In this document: positions 28,090-37,460 of the stretch, one piece after another
Layout: the number at the start of each line of letters is the position of its first letter
How positions within the stretch are numbered: the stretch's first letter is position 1
Origin: Candidatus Midichloria sp.
Lineage (GTDB): Bacteria > Pseudomonadota > Alphaproteobacteria > Rickettsiales > Midichloriaceae
Assembly: GCA_030060845.1 (NCBI GenBank)
Contig: CP094379.1
Span: forward strand, 1 to 64,000
DNA: 64,000 nt
Reading direction: 5' to 3'
Program-made: the position numbers and the translations under genes
Notes under the pieces: model-generated
Seen by the model: only the letters and a program-made list of their open reading frames with translations
Databases searched by the model: none
What the model was told of the DNA's origin: nothing

Positions 28090-28698
28090 TTATTTTTTAT
28101 CAGCTGCTTCAGCAGTAATAGCAGAAGCTTCTTTTTCTTCTGCACGTCCAGAAATAGATAAGATAGCAAAGTTATGAGGATCGACTGGTCTAATCTCAGA
28201 AGGAAGCTGTAGGTCATTTATATGAAGATTTTGACCAATTTTAAGGTTAGCTACATCAACATCTATACTAGAAGGAATGCTAGATGGATGACAATAAAAG
28301 TTTATCGTACGCTGAGCAACGTTCATTACACCACCTTTTTTAATCCCAGGGCATTTATCATCATTGATAATCTTAACATGAACCGCGACCTTGATTTCTG
28401 TATTTTTGCTAACTTCTTGAAAATCAATGTGTTCAGGGAAATCTGTTACAGGGTTGGTTTGTACATCTCTTGGAATTGCTATTATTTTTTTATTATCTAA
28501 ATGCAGCTTAACTAACCTAGATTGAATATTACCTTTAGAATATTCTTTAAAGAAATCTTTGGCTACAAGAGATAACATTACATCTTCCTTACCGCCATAG
28601 ACAATAGCAGGAATTCGATCATTTCGGCGAAGCTCACGAGTTGCTCCTTTACCTTTACCTTTTTTTATTTCTGCAGTAAAAACAATCATCTCTGTCAT
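28090..28698 (-). CDS. rplY: 50S ribosomal protein L25 (CTC-type)
   Basis: Binds 5S rRNA. The 202-residue protein is the long CTC form with an N-terminal L25 domain (MIVFTAEIKKGKGKGATREL then RRNDRIPAIVYGG) and a C-terminal TL5-type domain (residues about 95-185, with HIDFQEV and VPVHVKIxN-like VAVHVKIINDDKCPGIKKGG). It ends in an Ala/Glu-rich tail. Length is usual for alphaproteobacteria. Pth, which often follows rplY, is not seen downstream; the decayed trmFO is. Confidence 0.94.
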   Translation of the reverse strand: MTEMIVFTAEIKKGKGKGATRELRRNDRIPAIVYGGKEDVMLSLVAKDFFKEYSKGNIQSRLVKLHLDNKKIIAIPRDVQTNPVTDFPEHIDFQEVSKNTEIKVAVHVKIINDDKCPGIKKGGVMNVAQRTINFYCHPSSIPSSIDVDVANLKIGQNLHINDLQLPSEIRPVDPHNFAILSISGRAEEKEASAITAEAADKK

Positions 28699-28814
28699 AG
28701 CTTTATCAATATCAAATTTTAATTATAAACCTAAGTGGTACTACCAGCTTCGGTGGTGAATTTACTATACGATTTAAAATAATGCAATATGATATTTTGG
28801 TAAAAACATCCTTT
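28699..28814. other. Intergenic spacer
   Basis: Short AT-rich region upstream of rplY, which should hold its promoter; ends at a dispersed repeat. Confidence 0.4.
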
Positions 28815-28898
28815 GTAGCTAAGCCCTTATAATTTCTCTAGACATTGCCCAGGTAGCTCATGTAGAATTCACTATTCAAATCAAAAGGCTTTAGCTAT
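28815..28898 (+). repeat. Dispersed MITE-like repeat, short form (copy C)
   Basis: About 84 bp from GTAGCTAAGCCCTTATAATTT to AATCAAAAGGCTTTAGCTAT, imperfect inverted ends, with the core CTAGACATTGCCCAGGTAGC and CTCATGTAGAATTCACT shared with copy B. It is shorter than B by a deletion between GAATTCACT and TTCAAAT. Confidence 0.8.
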
Positions 28899-28929
28899 AT
28901 CATTTATAAGTTATAGTAGTAATTATGCA

Positions 28930-30790
28930 GATTTTATAGCTCATGATTATAGCATAAAACAAATAAGATATTGAAGTATCTCCGTAATCAAACATAGGTG
29001 CTGTTATTTCAGCAACTTTGCTATAGTATTTAGTATTTAAAGCAACATATGTATTACCATGATCTAGTTTTTAAGGAAGTTAATTTTCTAGGATAGTCTG
29101 TACTAATAGCTTGATATTATCATATTTATTATAATATTGAATTTAGCATCACCATATTTTATAGCCTCCTTAATAAGATTAAGAAGGATATTTGTTCCAG
29201 CTCCTACAACAACTATCGCCTGCTATTGCTCCAATTTATAATAGATTTATATTTAAGCTCCTGTCATTGCACTTGAAAGTGTTATCGGATTTAAGCACGG
29301 CATTAAGAGAGGGTTTACTACCTAATATAATGGCCTTGATAGCTTGTTTAGTAACATCATCTTCTAATTTGTTAAAATTTATGCATAGCTCCCTTATACC
29401 TAGTACTGCTTATCCCTAACTTGAATAAAGAATCTGTATCGGAATAATTTAGCATAAATAATTCCTTTCTTATAACATTAGTAAATTCTTGCTTGACCTC
29501 AAAATTTGATATTCTAAAAAAGTATTTACCATTCTCCTTTCTAATAGTTAAATATCCTGAATTTAATAACAAATATGAAAAAAGTTTTTCCGGCGTTCGA
29601 TTATTTAAGTCGCTTTCTAAGAGTGAAGCAGACAATTTCCGTTTTTTATCCTGGCATAAGGGATTAAATTTTCTGCCAAATTGCTATCTACTAAAGATTT
29701 CAAAAGATCATGTGGGATAATACTCGCTCCACTCTTATCCTAATACAATTTATGATTGTAAAATACCATTCTAGACATTATGCAGATAATACACTACTGG
29801 GCAGGAGCTATATACCAGTATAGCTACATCGCTATATGAAGCTAGTATATACTCATTGTACCAATCCTTAATATTTTTCTTAATAGAGCTTGCTTGCTTT
29901 CTTAATAATAATTTATCAATTAGCTCTTGAATTTCGTTATCTGAAAATCTGAAGCTTTTGCTGAATTTAGGATGGTTGATACCCAATACGTCAACGTTAT
30001 CAAATCCAGAGTTTCCTCCTTTCTTTATAGTATCAAATACACTTGTAATAATAGCTTTTTATAAGTATTCATTACTTTTACTGCTCTTTGATAGAATATG
30101 TATAACTAATTGCGCAACTTTTGTTATTAAATTTATATCTTTTTTAGTTCTATAATTCTCTAAAAGGTGCTTCACTTGCTCATCATATTCATCAACTAGT
30201 ATATAAGGATTGACTGTGTTGCAGGTATTCAGAGTTGCTATAAAGTTTGATGATTGTTTGTTTAAATAGATTTTCTATTTCTTCAAAGGAGCTACCTATC
30301 AGGCCCTTAAAACTCATGAAAATTGCAAGATACTTACCTTGATAGAGCTGAATATAACGACTATTACTTACTTGAGAAATCTTTAACTGCTTTATATTTT
30401 TTATATTTGCCTGTTTCTAAAGCAACTGTTCCTTCAGTAAAAAGCACTCTGTTAGAATTTTCTGGTTTTTGCATTTCCATACTTATCTACCTTTATAGTT
30501 AAGAAAGCTTTCAACATATCCAAATTAGTTGTTTTGCTCCATCGTCTTGGATAAGTAATTAACACAGCTTCAGAGGTATTATCATAATCTCTTGAATAAA
30601 GAGGCTTTTACCTACAATTGCGTCACTTTCTAGCCTTAATAACTAATTACTTACCACGCTTTATTGCAGTTTGCAGTTAGTTAAGTGAACCAATAATTGA
30701 GAATTCAGTTGATGGAAGACCTGAATACCTTAAGAGTAGTAATACCAGTTTCTTCTATGAAAAGAGTTGGCTTCAATAAATGAATAGTAA
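28930..30790 (-). pseudogene. AAA-ATPase-like / PD-(D/E)XK nuclease-like gene, decayed
   Basis: Fragments on the minus strand match the family formerly called DUF1703 (AAA-ATPase-like domain plus PDDEXK_9 domain). These include EAVLITYPRRWSKTTNLDML near 30560 (its Walker A, PRRxGKTTNL), NPYILVDEYDEQV near 30205, and HPKFSKSFRFSDNEIQELID (29986-29900) with IKDWYNEYILASYS. The C-terminal domain region follows with LLLNSGYLTIRKENGKYFF (29570-29510). Over ten stops or frame changes. Such genes are amplified in many symbionts and in Rickettsiales mobile islands; their function is unknown. Limits are approximate. Confidence 0.75.
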
Positions 30791-30845
30791 ATATGAATAA
30801 TAAATTATTCTGTTTTATTATAAATACTATCTCTCTACTGATTAT

Positions 30846-30873
30846 TTACATTTGTGAGAAACATTATAAAATG
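30846..30873 (+). promoter_or_regulatory. Probable promoter of alr
   Basis: TTTACA (30846-30851) and TAAAAT (30868-30873) with a 16-bp spacer, 37 bp before the alr ATG. Each box has five of six consensus bases. Confidence 0.45.
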
Positions 30874-30910
30874 CTATATAAAGTAGGTTAGGTATGCCTT
30901 TTGATATATT

Positions 30911-32029
30911 ATGAAATCCAATTTATCTCCTAATAATACTTGTTTAAATATCAATTTAAACAAGATCTTAGAGAATTATAGGATAGTGAAAAAACATTTA
31001 AAGAAGGGGTGCAAGGTAGGTGCTGTTGTTAAAGCAAATGCCTATGGGTTAGGTCAAGAGCAAATAGTTAGAACTCTATATCACGACGGATGCCGTAAGT
31101 TCTGTGTTTCTAATCTTGATGAAGCATTACAAATTGATCAAAGTTTGAAAAAAGATATTTATCTAATGCATGGAGTAGGATCTATGGAGATGGCTGAGTT
31201 AGCTATAGAAGAAGGTTTTATTCCTATACTCAATCATTTAGAACAAGTAGAAATTTGGAATTCAGCTTCAAAGAAAAAAGGTAAGAAATTAAAAGCTGTT
31301 ATTCAAATAGATACTGGTATGGGGAGATTTGGATTATCGAATTTTGAAATTAAACAACTAATAGCTGACTCTAATTTGGTTTCTGATATTGAAATTGATT
31401 ATATAATGAGTCATATGTCATGCGCCGAACAAGAGAACCACCCAGCCACGGCTATGCAATTACAAGAATTCAAAAAATGCTTAAAACTTTTTCCAGGCGT
31501 GAAAGCCACTTTTGCTAACTCTGCTGGAATATTTTTAGGGGAAGATTTCCATTTCAATATGGTAAGACCTGGATGTGCGTTATATGGCATTAATCCAACC
31601 TCTACAGATTATAATCCTATGAATAGCGTAGTTGAACTTCATGGGTATATAATACAAAAAAGAATTATAGAAAAAGAGCAATTCATAGGTTATCAAGCCC
31701 AATATAAAGCTGCTAAAGGAGAAAAATTACTTGTTATTGAGTGTGGCTATGCAGATGGGTATGTAAGAGCTTTAAGCAATAAAGGAATTTGCTATGCAGA
31801 AGGATACTTCTTACCAGTCGTTGGAATTATTAGTATGGATGCTATTATTGTTAACGCCTCAGCCTTACCAGAAGCATTGTTTAATAAAATAACTCATATT
31901 GAGCTGCTAGGGAAGCATATAACAATTGATGATATTGCAAAATATGCTAACACTATCAGCTATGAAATTTTAACTACTAGATTTGGGAATAGGTGTAAAA
32001 GATTTTATATTGGTGATAATAATCATTAA
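30911..32029 (+). CDS. alr: Alanine racemase
   Basis: PLP enzyme making D-alanine for peptidoglycan. The 372-residue protein has the cofactor lysine K41 in VGAVVKANAYGLG, the segment IDTGMGRFGL, FNMVRPGCALYG, and the C-terminal GYADGYVRALSNKG with GIISMDAIIV, where the usual catalytic region is GRVSMDM. Length is normal. Together with murE, murJ and the DD-carboxypeptidase it indicates an at least partly functional cell-wall pathway. Confidence 0.96.
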   Translation: MKSNLSPNNTCLNINLNKILENYRIVKKHLKKGCKVGAVVKANAYGLGQEQIVRTLYHDGCRKFCVSNLDEALQIDQSLKKDIYLMHGVGSMEMAELAIEEGFIPILNHLEQVEIWNSASKKKGKKLKAVIQIDTGMGRFGLSNFEIKQLIADSNLVSDIEIDYIMSHMSCAEQENHPATAMQLQEFKKCLKLFPGVKATFANSAGIFLGEDFHFNMVRPGCALYGINPTSTDYNPMNSVVELHGYIIQKRIIEKEQFIGYQAQYKAAKGEKLLVIECGYADGYVRALSNKGICYAEGYFLPVVGIISMDAIIVNASALPEALFNKITHIELLGKHITIDDIAKYANTISYEILTTRFGNRCKRFYIGDNNH

Positions 32030-32071
32030 TGTGCTATGGATTTATTAATAGAATAAAAGGGGTTTACGAGT

Positions 32072-32854
32072 GTGATAAGTATTGGTGTCATAGTCACTAT
32101 TGGCTCTACCACAATTGGGTTTATAAGAAGCCTTGGGAAGCTAGGAATGTTTTTTGCTGAAATAATTAAATCACTTTTTTTCTTAAGGTTTTATTGGAGG
32201 GTATTTTTTAAACAGCTGATCGAAATAGGGTATTATTCGTTGCCTGTTATTGGGCTTACAGCTATATTCACTGGAGCAGTACTTGCGCTACAAAGCTACA
32301 CTGGCTTTGCTAGAATGAATGCAGAAAGTGCTATAGCTTCTATGGTAGCTCTGTCTATAACTAGAGAACTAGGTCCGGTTCTGGCTGGATTGATGCTCTC
32401 TGGTAGGGTTTCTGCTTCAATAACAGCAGAAATAGGTAGCATGAAGGTGACAGAGCAAATAGATGCTTTATATACTCTAGGTACCAATCCCATACGCTAC
32501 TTAGTTATACCAAGAGTTATAGCTGGTTTGATTGCGTTACCATGTTTAGTTTTAGTTGCAGATATAATAGGCATTTTAGGTGGATATTTGGTCGCAGTAT
32601 ATAAGTTAGATTTCTCGGCGCATGTTTACTTAACCAATACTATAAGTTTCATTCAATTAGCCGATGTTACTTCTGGTCTAATTAAAGCTATAGTATTTGG
32701 CTTTACCGTAACTTTTATAGGCTGTTATTTTGGCTTTTATTCCAAAGGTGGTGCACAGGGAGTGGGGTATGCTACTACTTCTGCAGTTGTAGCCTCATCA
32801 ATCATTATCCTTTTGATGAATTATATTACAACAGGATTACTATTTTCTTATTAG
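32072..32854 (+). CDS. mlaE: Mla phospholipid transport permease MlaE
   Basis: Inner-membrane permease of the MlaFEDB ABC transporter that moves phospholipids between inner and outer membranes. 260 residues, five to six hydrophobic segments, and the family signature ELGPVLAGLMLSGRVSASI followed by TAEIGSMKVTEQIDALY. The start is a GTG at 32072 preceded by AAAAGGGG. mlaF follows after 12 bp, but mlaD and mlaC are not next to them here; this split is common in Rickettsiales. Confidence 0.93.
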   Translation: MISIGVIVTIGSTTIGFIRSLGKLGMFFAEIIKSLFFLRFYWRVFFKQLIEIGYYSLPVIGLTAIFTGAVLALQSYTGFARMNAESAIASMVALSITRELGPVLAGLMLSGRVSASITAEIGSMKVTEQIDALYTLGTNPIRYLVIPRVIAGLIALPCLVLVADIIGILGGYLVAVYKLDFSAHVYLTNTISFIQLADVTSGLIKAIVFGFTVTFIGCYFGFYSKGGAQGVGYATTSAVVASSIIILLMNYITTGLLFSY

Positions 32855-32866
32855 AGAGAAATTTTT

Positions 32867-33619
32867 ATGTATAGCAAAGTTAAAATATTTGTAAGGAATT
32901 TAAGCAAATCTTTTGATGAAAAGGTAGTGCTTCGTAGTGTGAATTTAGAAATAGAAGAAGGTAAGTCTCTAGTCATAATAGGGGGTTCTGGGAGTGGTAA
33001 ATCTGTATTGCTAAAATGTATTATAGGGCTATTACAACCAGATAGCAGGTCAAAAATATTCTTTGACGGTGATAATATTGCTTCAACACACATAAAAAAT
33101 CGTCAAGATTTGATAGGAAAGTTTGGTATGTTATTCCAAGCAGGGGCCTTATTGGATAGTTTACCAATTTGGTATAATGTTTGTTTTCATATGCTACATC
33201 AAGGTTTAATAACTGCAAAAAATGCTAAAGCTTTGGCTAAACAAAAACTAAAAATGGTAGGAATATCCTCTGAAGTGCTTGATTTATACCCAGCTCAACT
33301 TTCTGGAGGTATGCAAAAACGTGTTGGCCTGGCTCGTGCCATTGCAAACAGTCCAGAAATCATATTTTTTGATGAACCAACAGCAGGACTTGATCCAATT
33401 AATGCACAAAATATTTCAGAGCTTATAGCTAACCTTTCAAAGGAATTAAAGGCTACAACAGTTACTATAACACATGACATGGTCTGTATGAAAAGAATTG
33501 CAAATAAAATTGCTATGATTCATTCTGGAAATATAATATGGCAAGGTACAAAAGAGAATATAAAAAATTCTGGTAATTCTTTTGTAGATGCTTTTGTGAA
33601 AGCTGCTGGTAACTTTTAA
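32867..33619 (+). CDS. mlaF: Mla phospholipid transport ATPase MlaF
   Basis: ATP-binding partner of MlaE. 250 residues with Walker A GGSGSGKS at 39-46, the Q-loop GMLFQAGALLDSLPIW typical of MlaF, signature LSGGMQKRVGLARAI, Walker B EIIFFDEPTAGLDP, and switch histidine THDM. Second gene of the mlaEF pair, 12 bp after mlaE. Intact. Confidence 0.95.
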   Translation: MYSKVKIFVRNLSKSFDEKVVLRSVNLEIEEGKSLVIIGGSGSGKSVLLKCIIGLLQPDSRSKIFFDGDNIASTHIKNRQDLIGKFGMLFQAGALLDSLPIWYNVCFHMLHQGLITAKNAKALAKQKLKMVGISSEVLDLYPAQLSGGMQKRVGLARAIANSPEIIFFDEPTAGLDPINAQNISELIANLSKELKATTVTITHDMVCMKRIANKIAMIHSGNIIWQGTKENIKNSGNSFVDAFVKAAGNF

Positions 33620-33620
33620 C

Positions 33621-34175
33621 TTATGTTACTTCTAATGTAAGTAGCTGTGCGAAGGCGCCTTCTTTATTTTCCATTTTTTGAACTGTCATTGAATTAAAAT
33701 CATATAGATAATAACTTTGATTAGTTTCTATTAAATTGGATAAATTATTTGTAAATAGTTCCGTTAAAGTTTTACTTTTTTCTTTGATTATGTTGACATA
33801 ATAATGTTCAAAAAAACTGATATACTTCTCTGATATTTTATATTGATAAGTACTTAACAATCTTTTCATTATTAATAACAGATACATACATGGATAAAAT
33901 AATACTTGCCTCTAAATCATTGGTGCTAACGATAATCTTATTAATAGTTTTGATCAGACTTTGCTTTTCATATGAACCCATCAACAAAACAGCGGGTTTA
34001 ATAGGATATGAGAATACTTGTTCCAATTCTTTCCTATAAATTTGATTGCTGCTTCATCATCAATAATTTTAATTAGCAACAGAGCATATAGATAAGTTGC
34101 GGGTTCTAAGAGGGATTTGATTTTTTCTATTAATACTATTGCTTACTTTAATGACTCAAAGGAAATTTTTGGCAA
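33621..34175 (-). pseudogene. Helical protein of unknown family, frameshifted
   Basis: The minus strand carries three overlapping pieces in different frames. One has LIEKIKSLLEPATYLYALLL and DDEAAIKFIGK (34160-34040). The next is KELEQVFSYPIKPAVLLMGS followed by LEASIILSMYVSVINNEKIV (34026-33838). The last has YQYKISEKYISFFEHYYVNI and ends at 33621. Frame changes lie near 34035 (one extra base) and 33850. The joined text of about 180 residues is mostly helical with short repeated-looking segments. I cannot name it. It sits directly downstream of tilS in the same direction. Confidence 0.5.
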
Positions 34176-34182
34176 GTTTACA

Positions 34183-35439
34183 TTACTTTAAGCTCCTGAC
34201 CGTAAATTTAATTTTATCTCCAGGCCATCCAAGTAGAGGGCAAGCGATCACTGCATTATTTTTTACCATTACCGGTAAAATCCACTTTAATTTGTTGTGC
34301 ACTAAAGTTACTGTATCATTTAACTTTCCTTTTAGTAGAGGAAGATATGCTTTAGTTAAAGTTTCAATTATTATTTCCTCATCTAAAGTAGTCTCTAATT
34401 CTATAATGAAGCGGTTGTCCCAAATTATTTTTTTTACCCCTTTACTCACAACTAAGCTTTTTATGGAATTTTTTTCTCTAATAAATATCAACTTATAAGG
34501 CTGTTTTACTTTTAGTATCTCACAGCCATGAAGTGTAGAATCAGACCATTTTTCAAAATGCCGGATTTTATTTAGTAAATTTTCTAAATTATTAAGTCTG
34601 ATACTGTACTGGTTATTTAAACTTCTTAAGATACAAGATAGAACCCGAAGATGCACTTCTTCGTGCATAGCAAGGAATTTTTGTACATCTAGTTCAATAT
34701 AACCTAGATCTTTTGCAATTGCTGCTTCATAAAGCGCTGTTAAGGTCATTTTTTCTAGATAATCCCTAGCTCTTGCAGCATTTTTGGCTAATAAATTTAA
34801 TTTATCAATTGTTAAGAAACAGCTATTATTGTTTAATAGCTCTCTTACTCTGGATCTAGTGAACTTAAGGTTCCTATTTGAAGGATCATTAACCCATGAC
34901 CAATTGTATTGTTTTAGGGTCTCTTCTATTTCGTACTTTGTATAATCTAATAGCGGTCTTACAACCGTTATATTTTCTACAATCTTATAACTTGACATCA
35001 GAGCTAATCCATCAATTCCTGTACCTCTGCCTATCCTAATTAACACATTTTCTGCTTGATCGTTTTTATTATGAGCTAAAGCTAAATATTGAATATTGTT
35101 TTTAAGGCAATATTCAATTAATAACCTATATCTTGCATCACGGGCTTTTTGATGAATATTACTTATATTCAATTTCTCATCGTAATCCAACCATTTTAAG
35201 ACTATTGCTTCAATGCCTTGGTGATTCAGAAAAGCCTTTGTGTCTATTGCTTCTGTTTTGGAATCTGGCCTTAACCCATGATCTACTATTAAGCAAATTA
35301 TATTAAAACCCAACATGTGCATCATGCAGGCCATATACATACTGTCTGCTCCCCCAGAGACTGCTAAGGCAATTTTTTGAGTTTTATCCAGGTTGAAATT
35401 AATTTGTAGAGTTTCTGCAAATTTCTTAATATTAATCAA
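34183..35439 (-). CDS. tilS: tRNA(Ile)-lysidine synthase
   Basis: Converts C34 of the CAU-anticodon tRNA-Ile to lysidine, so AUA is read as Ile; essential. 418 residues with the PP-loop SGGADS at 28-33, LIVDHGLRPDSKTEA, LALAHNKNDQAENVLIRIGR and GTGIDGLALM, then RPLLDYTKYEIEETLKQY and WVNDPSNRNLKFTRSRVREL. The C-terminal TilS domains are weaker but present. Length is typical. Confidence 0.95.
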   Translation of the reverse strand: MINIKKFAETLQINFNLDKTQKIALAVSGGADSMYMACMMHMLGFNIICLIVDHGLRPDSKTEAIDTKAFLNHQGIEAIVLKWLDYDEKLNISNIHQKARDARYRLLIEYCLKNNIQYLALAHNKNDQAENVLIRIGRGTGIDGLALMSSYKIVENITVVRPLLDYTKYEIEETLKQYNWSWVNDPSNRNLKFTRSRVRELLNNNSCFLTIDKLNLLAKNAARARDYLEKMTLTALYEAAIAKDLGYIELDVQKFLAMHEEVHLRVLSCILRSLNNQYSIRLNNLENLLNKIRHFEKWSDSTLHGCEILKVKQPYKLIFIREKNSIKSLVVSKGVKKIIWDNRFIIELETTLDEEIIIETLTKAYLPLLKGKLNDTVTLVHNKLKWILPVMVKNNAVIACPLLGWPGDKIKFTVRSLK

Positions 35440-35565
35440 AGTAATAATTAGAGATTTTTATTGTATTTGCACTTATATCAGTTATTAAAGCACAAATAAA
35501 CAATTTTATAATTGGCTAAATTTCTACAATTATGATAATTTTTTACTGCAATCAAAATACTCAGA

Positions 35566-36738
35566 ATGTATATGAGAAGAGAAGTAATAGTAGTTGGGTA
35601 TGGACCAGCAGCAATGACAACTGCTGCTATACTTGGGCAACATGGGATTTCTACTACCATAATTAATCCTTTTCCCGCTTATCAAAAAAGACTGTCTGCA
35701 ACAAGATTGCTAGCATTATCGCTCTCTTCTATAGATCTTTTTAAAGAACATAAATTAGTTGAAAATATTAAATCAATTGGCCAACCAATAAAGAAGATAT
35801 ATGTTTCACAGTACAAAAAGGACGGGTTGCTTGAGTTTGATCCTACCTATATTCAAAAAGAAAATTTTGGCTATATGGTTGATGAAGAAGATCTATGGAA
35901 ATCCCTATATTTTGATGTAAAGAATGCAAATAATATAAATGAGATTCACAGAAATATAACTGCAATTGAGTATAAAAAAAATAAAATAACTTTAAAGTTA
36001 TCAAATGGTCAAAATCCTGCAGCAGATCTCTTAATTGCAGCAGATGGTAAAAACTCTATAATTCGCAAAAAACTATATTTTGAAGTAGAAAAGAAATCTT
36101 ATAATCAAGTTGTTTTAATTTGTGATATAAAACATTCTAAAAATCATCATGGTATTGCAAGAGAAGTATTTATGAAAAACGGACCTTTTGCAACGCTACC
36201 CAAGCTAGGAGGATTTTCATCATCAGTTGTTTGGACGGAATTAGCAGAATCTGAAAGCTTTTTAAGATCTTTAAGCAAACCTTTATTGCGTGAATTCATT
36301 ACTTCAAGATGTGGCAAGGAGTTGGGTGAAATAGAATTAGACTCAAACCCAAGCCTTTTTCCTTTATACTTCACTTATTCTAAAAAAGCGATTGCAGAAA
36401 GAATTGCTTTAGTTGGAGATGCATGGCATGCAATTCATCCCTTAGCAGGGCAAGGTTTGAACCTCGGGTTAAGAGACATCAAAGCACTAAATGATTTGAT
36501 TATTAAAGAAAAAAGTATAGGCCTAGATATAGGAAATCTACAAATTCTGAAGAAATACCAAAGAGCTAGAAAGGACGATATAACAATTTTGATAAGCACT
36601 ATAGATATAATAAATAATATATATAAAAGCAAATTGCCTGTTATACCTGAAGTTGGCCAATTTATGATTAGAGCAGTAAGTTTTTGTAGACCACTAAAAA
36701 ATTTGTTTATGATTTATGCTTCAGGAAAACACATATAA
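35566..36738 (+). CDS. ubiH: Ubiquinone biosynthesis FAD monooxygenase (UbiH/COQ6 type)
   Basis: Flavin monooxygenase hydroxylating the quinone ring in ubiquinone synthesis. 390 residues with the N-terminal dinucleotide loop GYGPAAMTTA at 11-20, the DG motif AADGKNSIIR in the middle, and the second FAD motif GDAWHAIHPLAGQGLNLGLR, highly characteristic of the UbiH/UbiF/VisC family. Which ring position it acts on cannot be told from sequence. Divergent from tilS. First ATG-like start used; a second Met two residues later is equally possible. Confidence 0.88.
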   Translation: MYMRREVIVVGYGPAAMTTAAILGQHGISTTIINPFPAYQKRLSATRLLALSLSSIDLFKEHKLVENIKSIGQPIKKIYVSQYKKDGLLEFDPTYIQKENFGYMVDEEDLWKSLYFDVKNANNINEIHRNITAIEYKKNKITLKLSNGQNPAADLLIAADGKNSIIRKKLYFEVEKKSYNQVVLICDIKHSKNHHGIAREVFMKNGPFATLPKLGGFSSSVVWTELAESESFLRSLSKPLLREFITSRCGKELGEIELDSNPSLFPLYFTYSKKAIAERIALVGDAWHAIHPLAGQGLNLGLRDIKALNDLIIKEKSIGLDIGNLQILKKYQRARKDDITILISTIDIINNIYKSKLPVIPEVGQFMIRAVSFCRPLKNLFMIYASGKHI

Positions 36739-36795
36739 TTTCACTTAATTGAGTTTTTGACGTATATTAAAACTTAGCAATTAAACATTTTTATT

Positions 36796-37413
36796 ATGTA
36801 TTTTATTACATTCGAAGGTTGTGACGGGTCTGGTAAAACAACGCAAATTTCTTTATTAGCAAATCATCTTCAGAGTATAGGTCTTAAATATATCATCACG
36901 AAAGAGCCAGGAGGTACTCCCTTAGCGCAGGAGATAAGATCCCTACTCCTTAAATCTGAAATTAAAGATCCCGTCACTGAATTTGCCCTTTTGAGCGCAG
37001 CAAGAAGAGATCATGTTACAAATTTAATTAGACCATCATTAGCACAAAATATAACTGTTATATGTGATAGATTTTTTGATTCTTCTTTAGTTTACCAGGG
37101 AATTAAAAAAGGCTTAGATTGGGATTTCATGGTTGATGTGCACAGAAAATTGGTTGATAACTTAGAACCCTCTCTTACTTTTCTTTTAGATTTAGAGCCA
37201 GAAATGATTATAGAACGACTGCAAAGGAGTAATAACAGAGAAATAAATCATTATGATGCGCAGCCAACTAGCTCTCACAACTTAATAAGAGAAGGTTTTT
37301 TGTTCTTAGCAAAGAAATTTCCTAGTCGTATAATAGTTGTGAATGCTAATCAACCTATAAAAAATATTGCCAAAGAAATTTTCGAAAAATTTTTGATATT
37401 GATAAACACTTAG
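36796..37413 (+). CDS. tmk: Thymidylate kinase
   Basis: Phosphorylates dTMP to dTDP. 205 residues with P-loop GCDGSGKT at 8-15, the base-binding KEPGGTPLAQEIRSLLL, and ERRDHV-type lid elements: LLSAARRDHVTNLIRPSL, then DRFFDSSLVYQG (DRY-type motif as DRF). Length is normal. Lies 57 bp after the ubiH-like gene in the same direction. Confidence 0.95.
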   Translation: MYFITFEGCDGSGKTTQISLLANHLQSIGLKYIITKEPGGTPLAQEIRSLLLKSEIKDPVTEFALLSAARRDHVTNLIRPSLAQNITVICDRFFDSSLVYQGIKKGLDWDFMVDVHRKLVDNLEPSLTFLLDLEPEMIIERLQRSNNREINHYDAQPTSSHNLIREGFLFLAKKFPSRIIVVNANQPIKNIAKEIFEKFLILINT

Positions 37414-37460
37414 AACACAATTACCTGTAAGGCTTTGTATTACTACCTATTACTAATAAA

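Noticed and set aside
33021..33218. Minus-strand frames inside mlaF
   Set aside because: Shadows of the mlaF coding strand, which has all ABC motifs.
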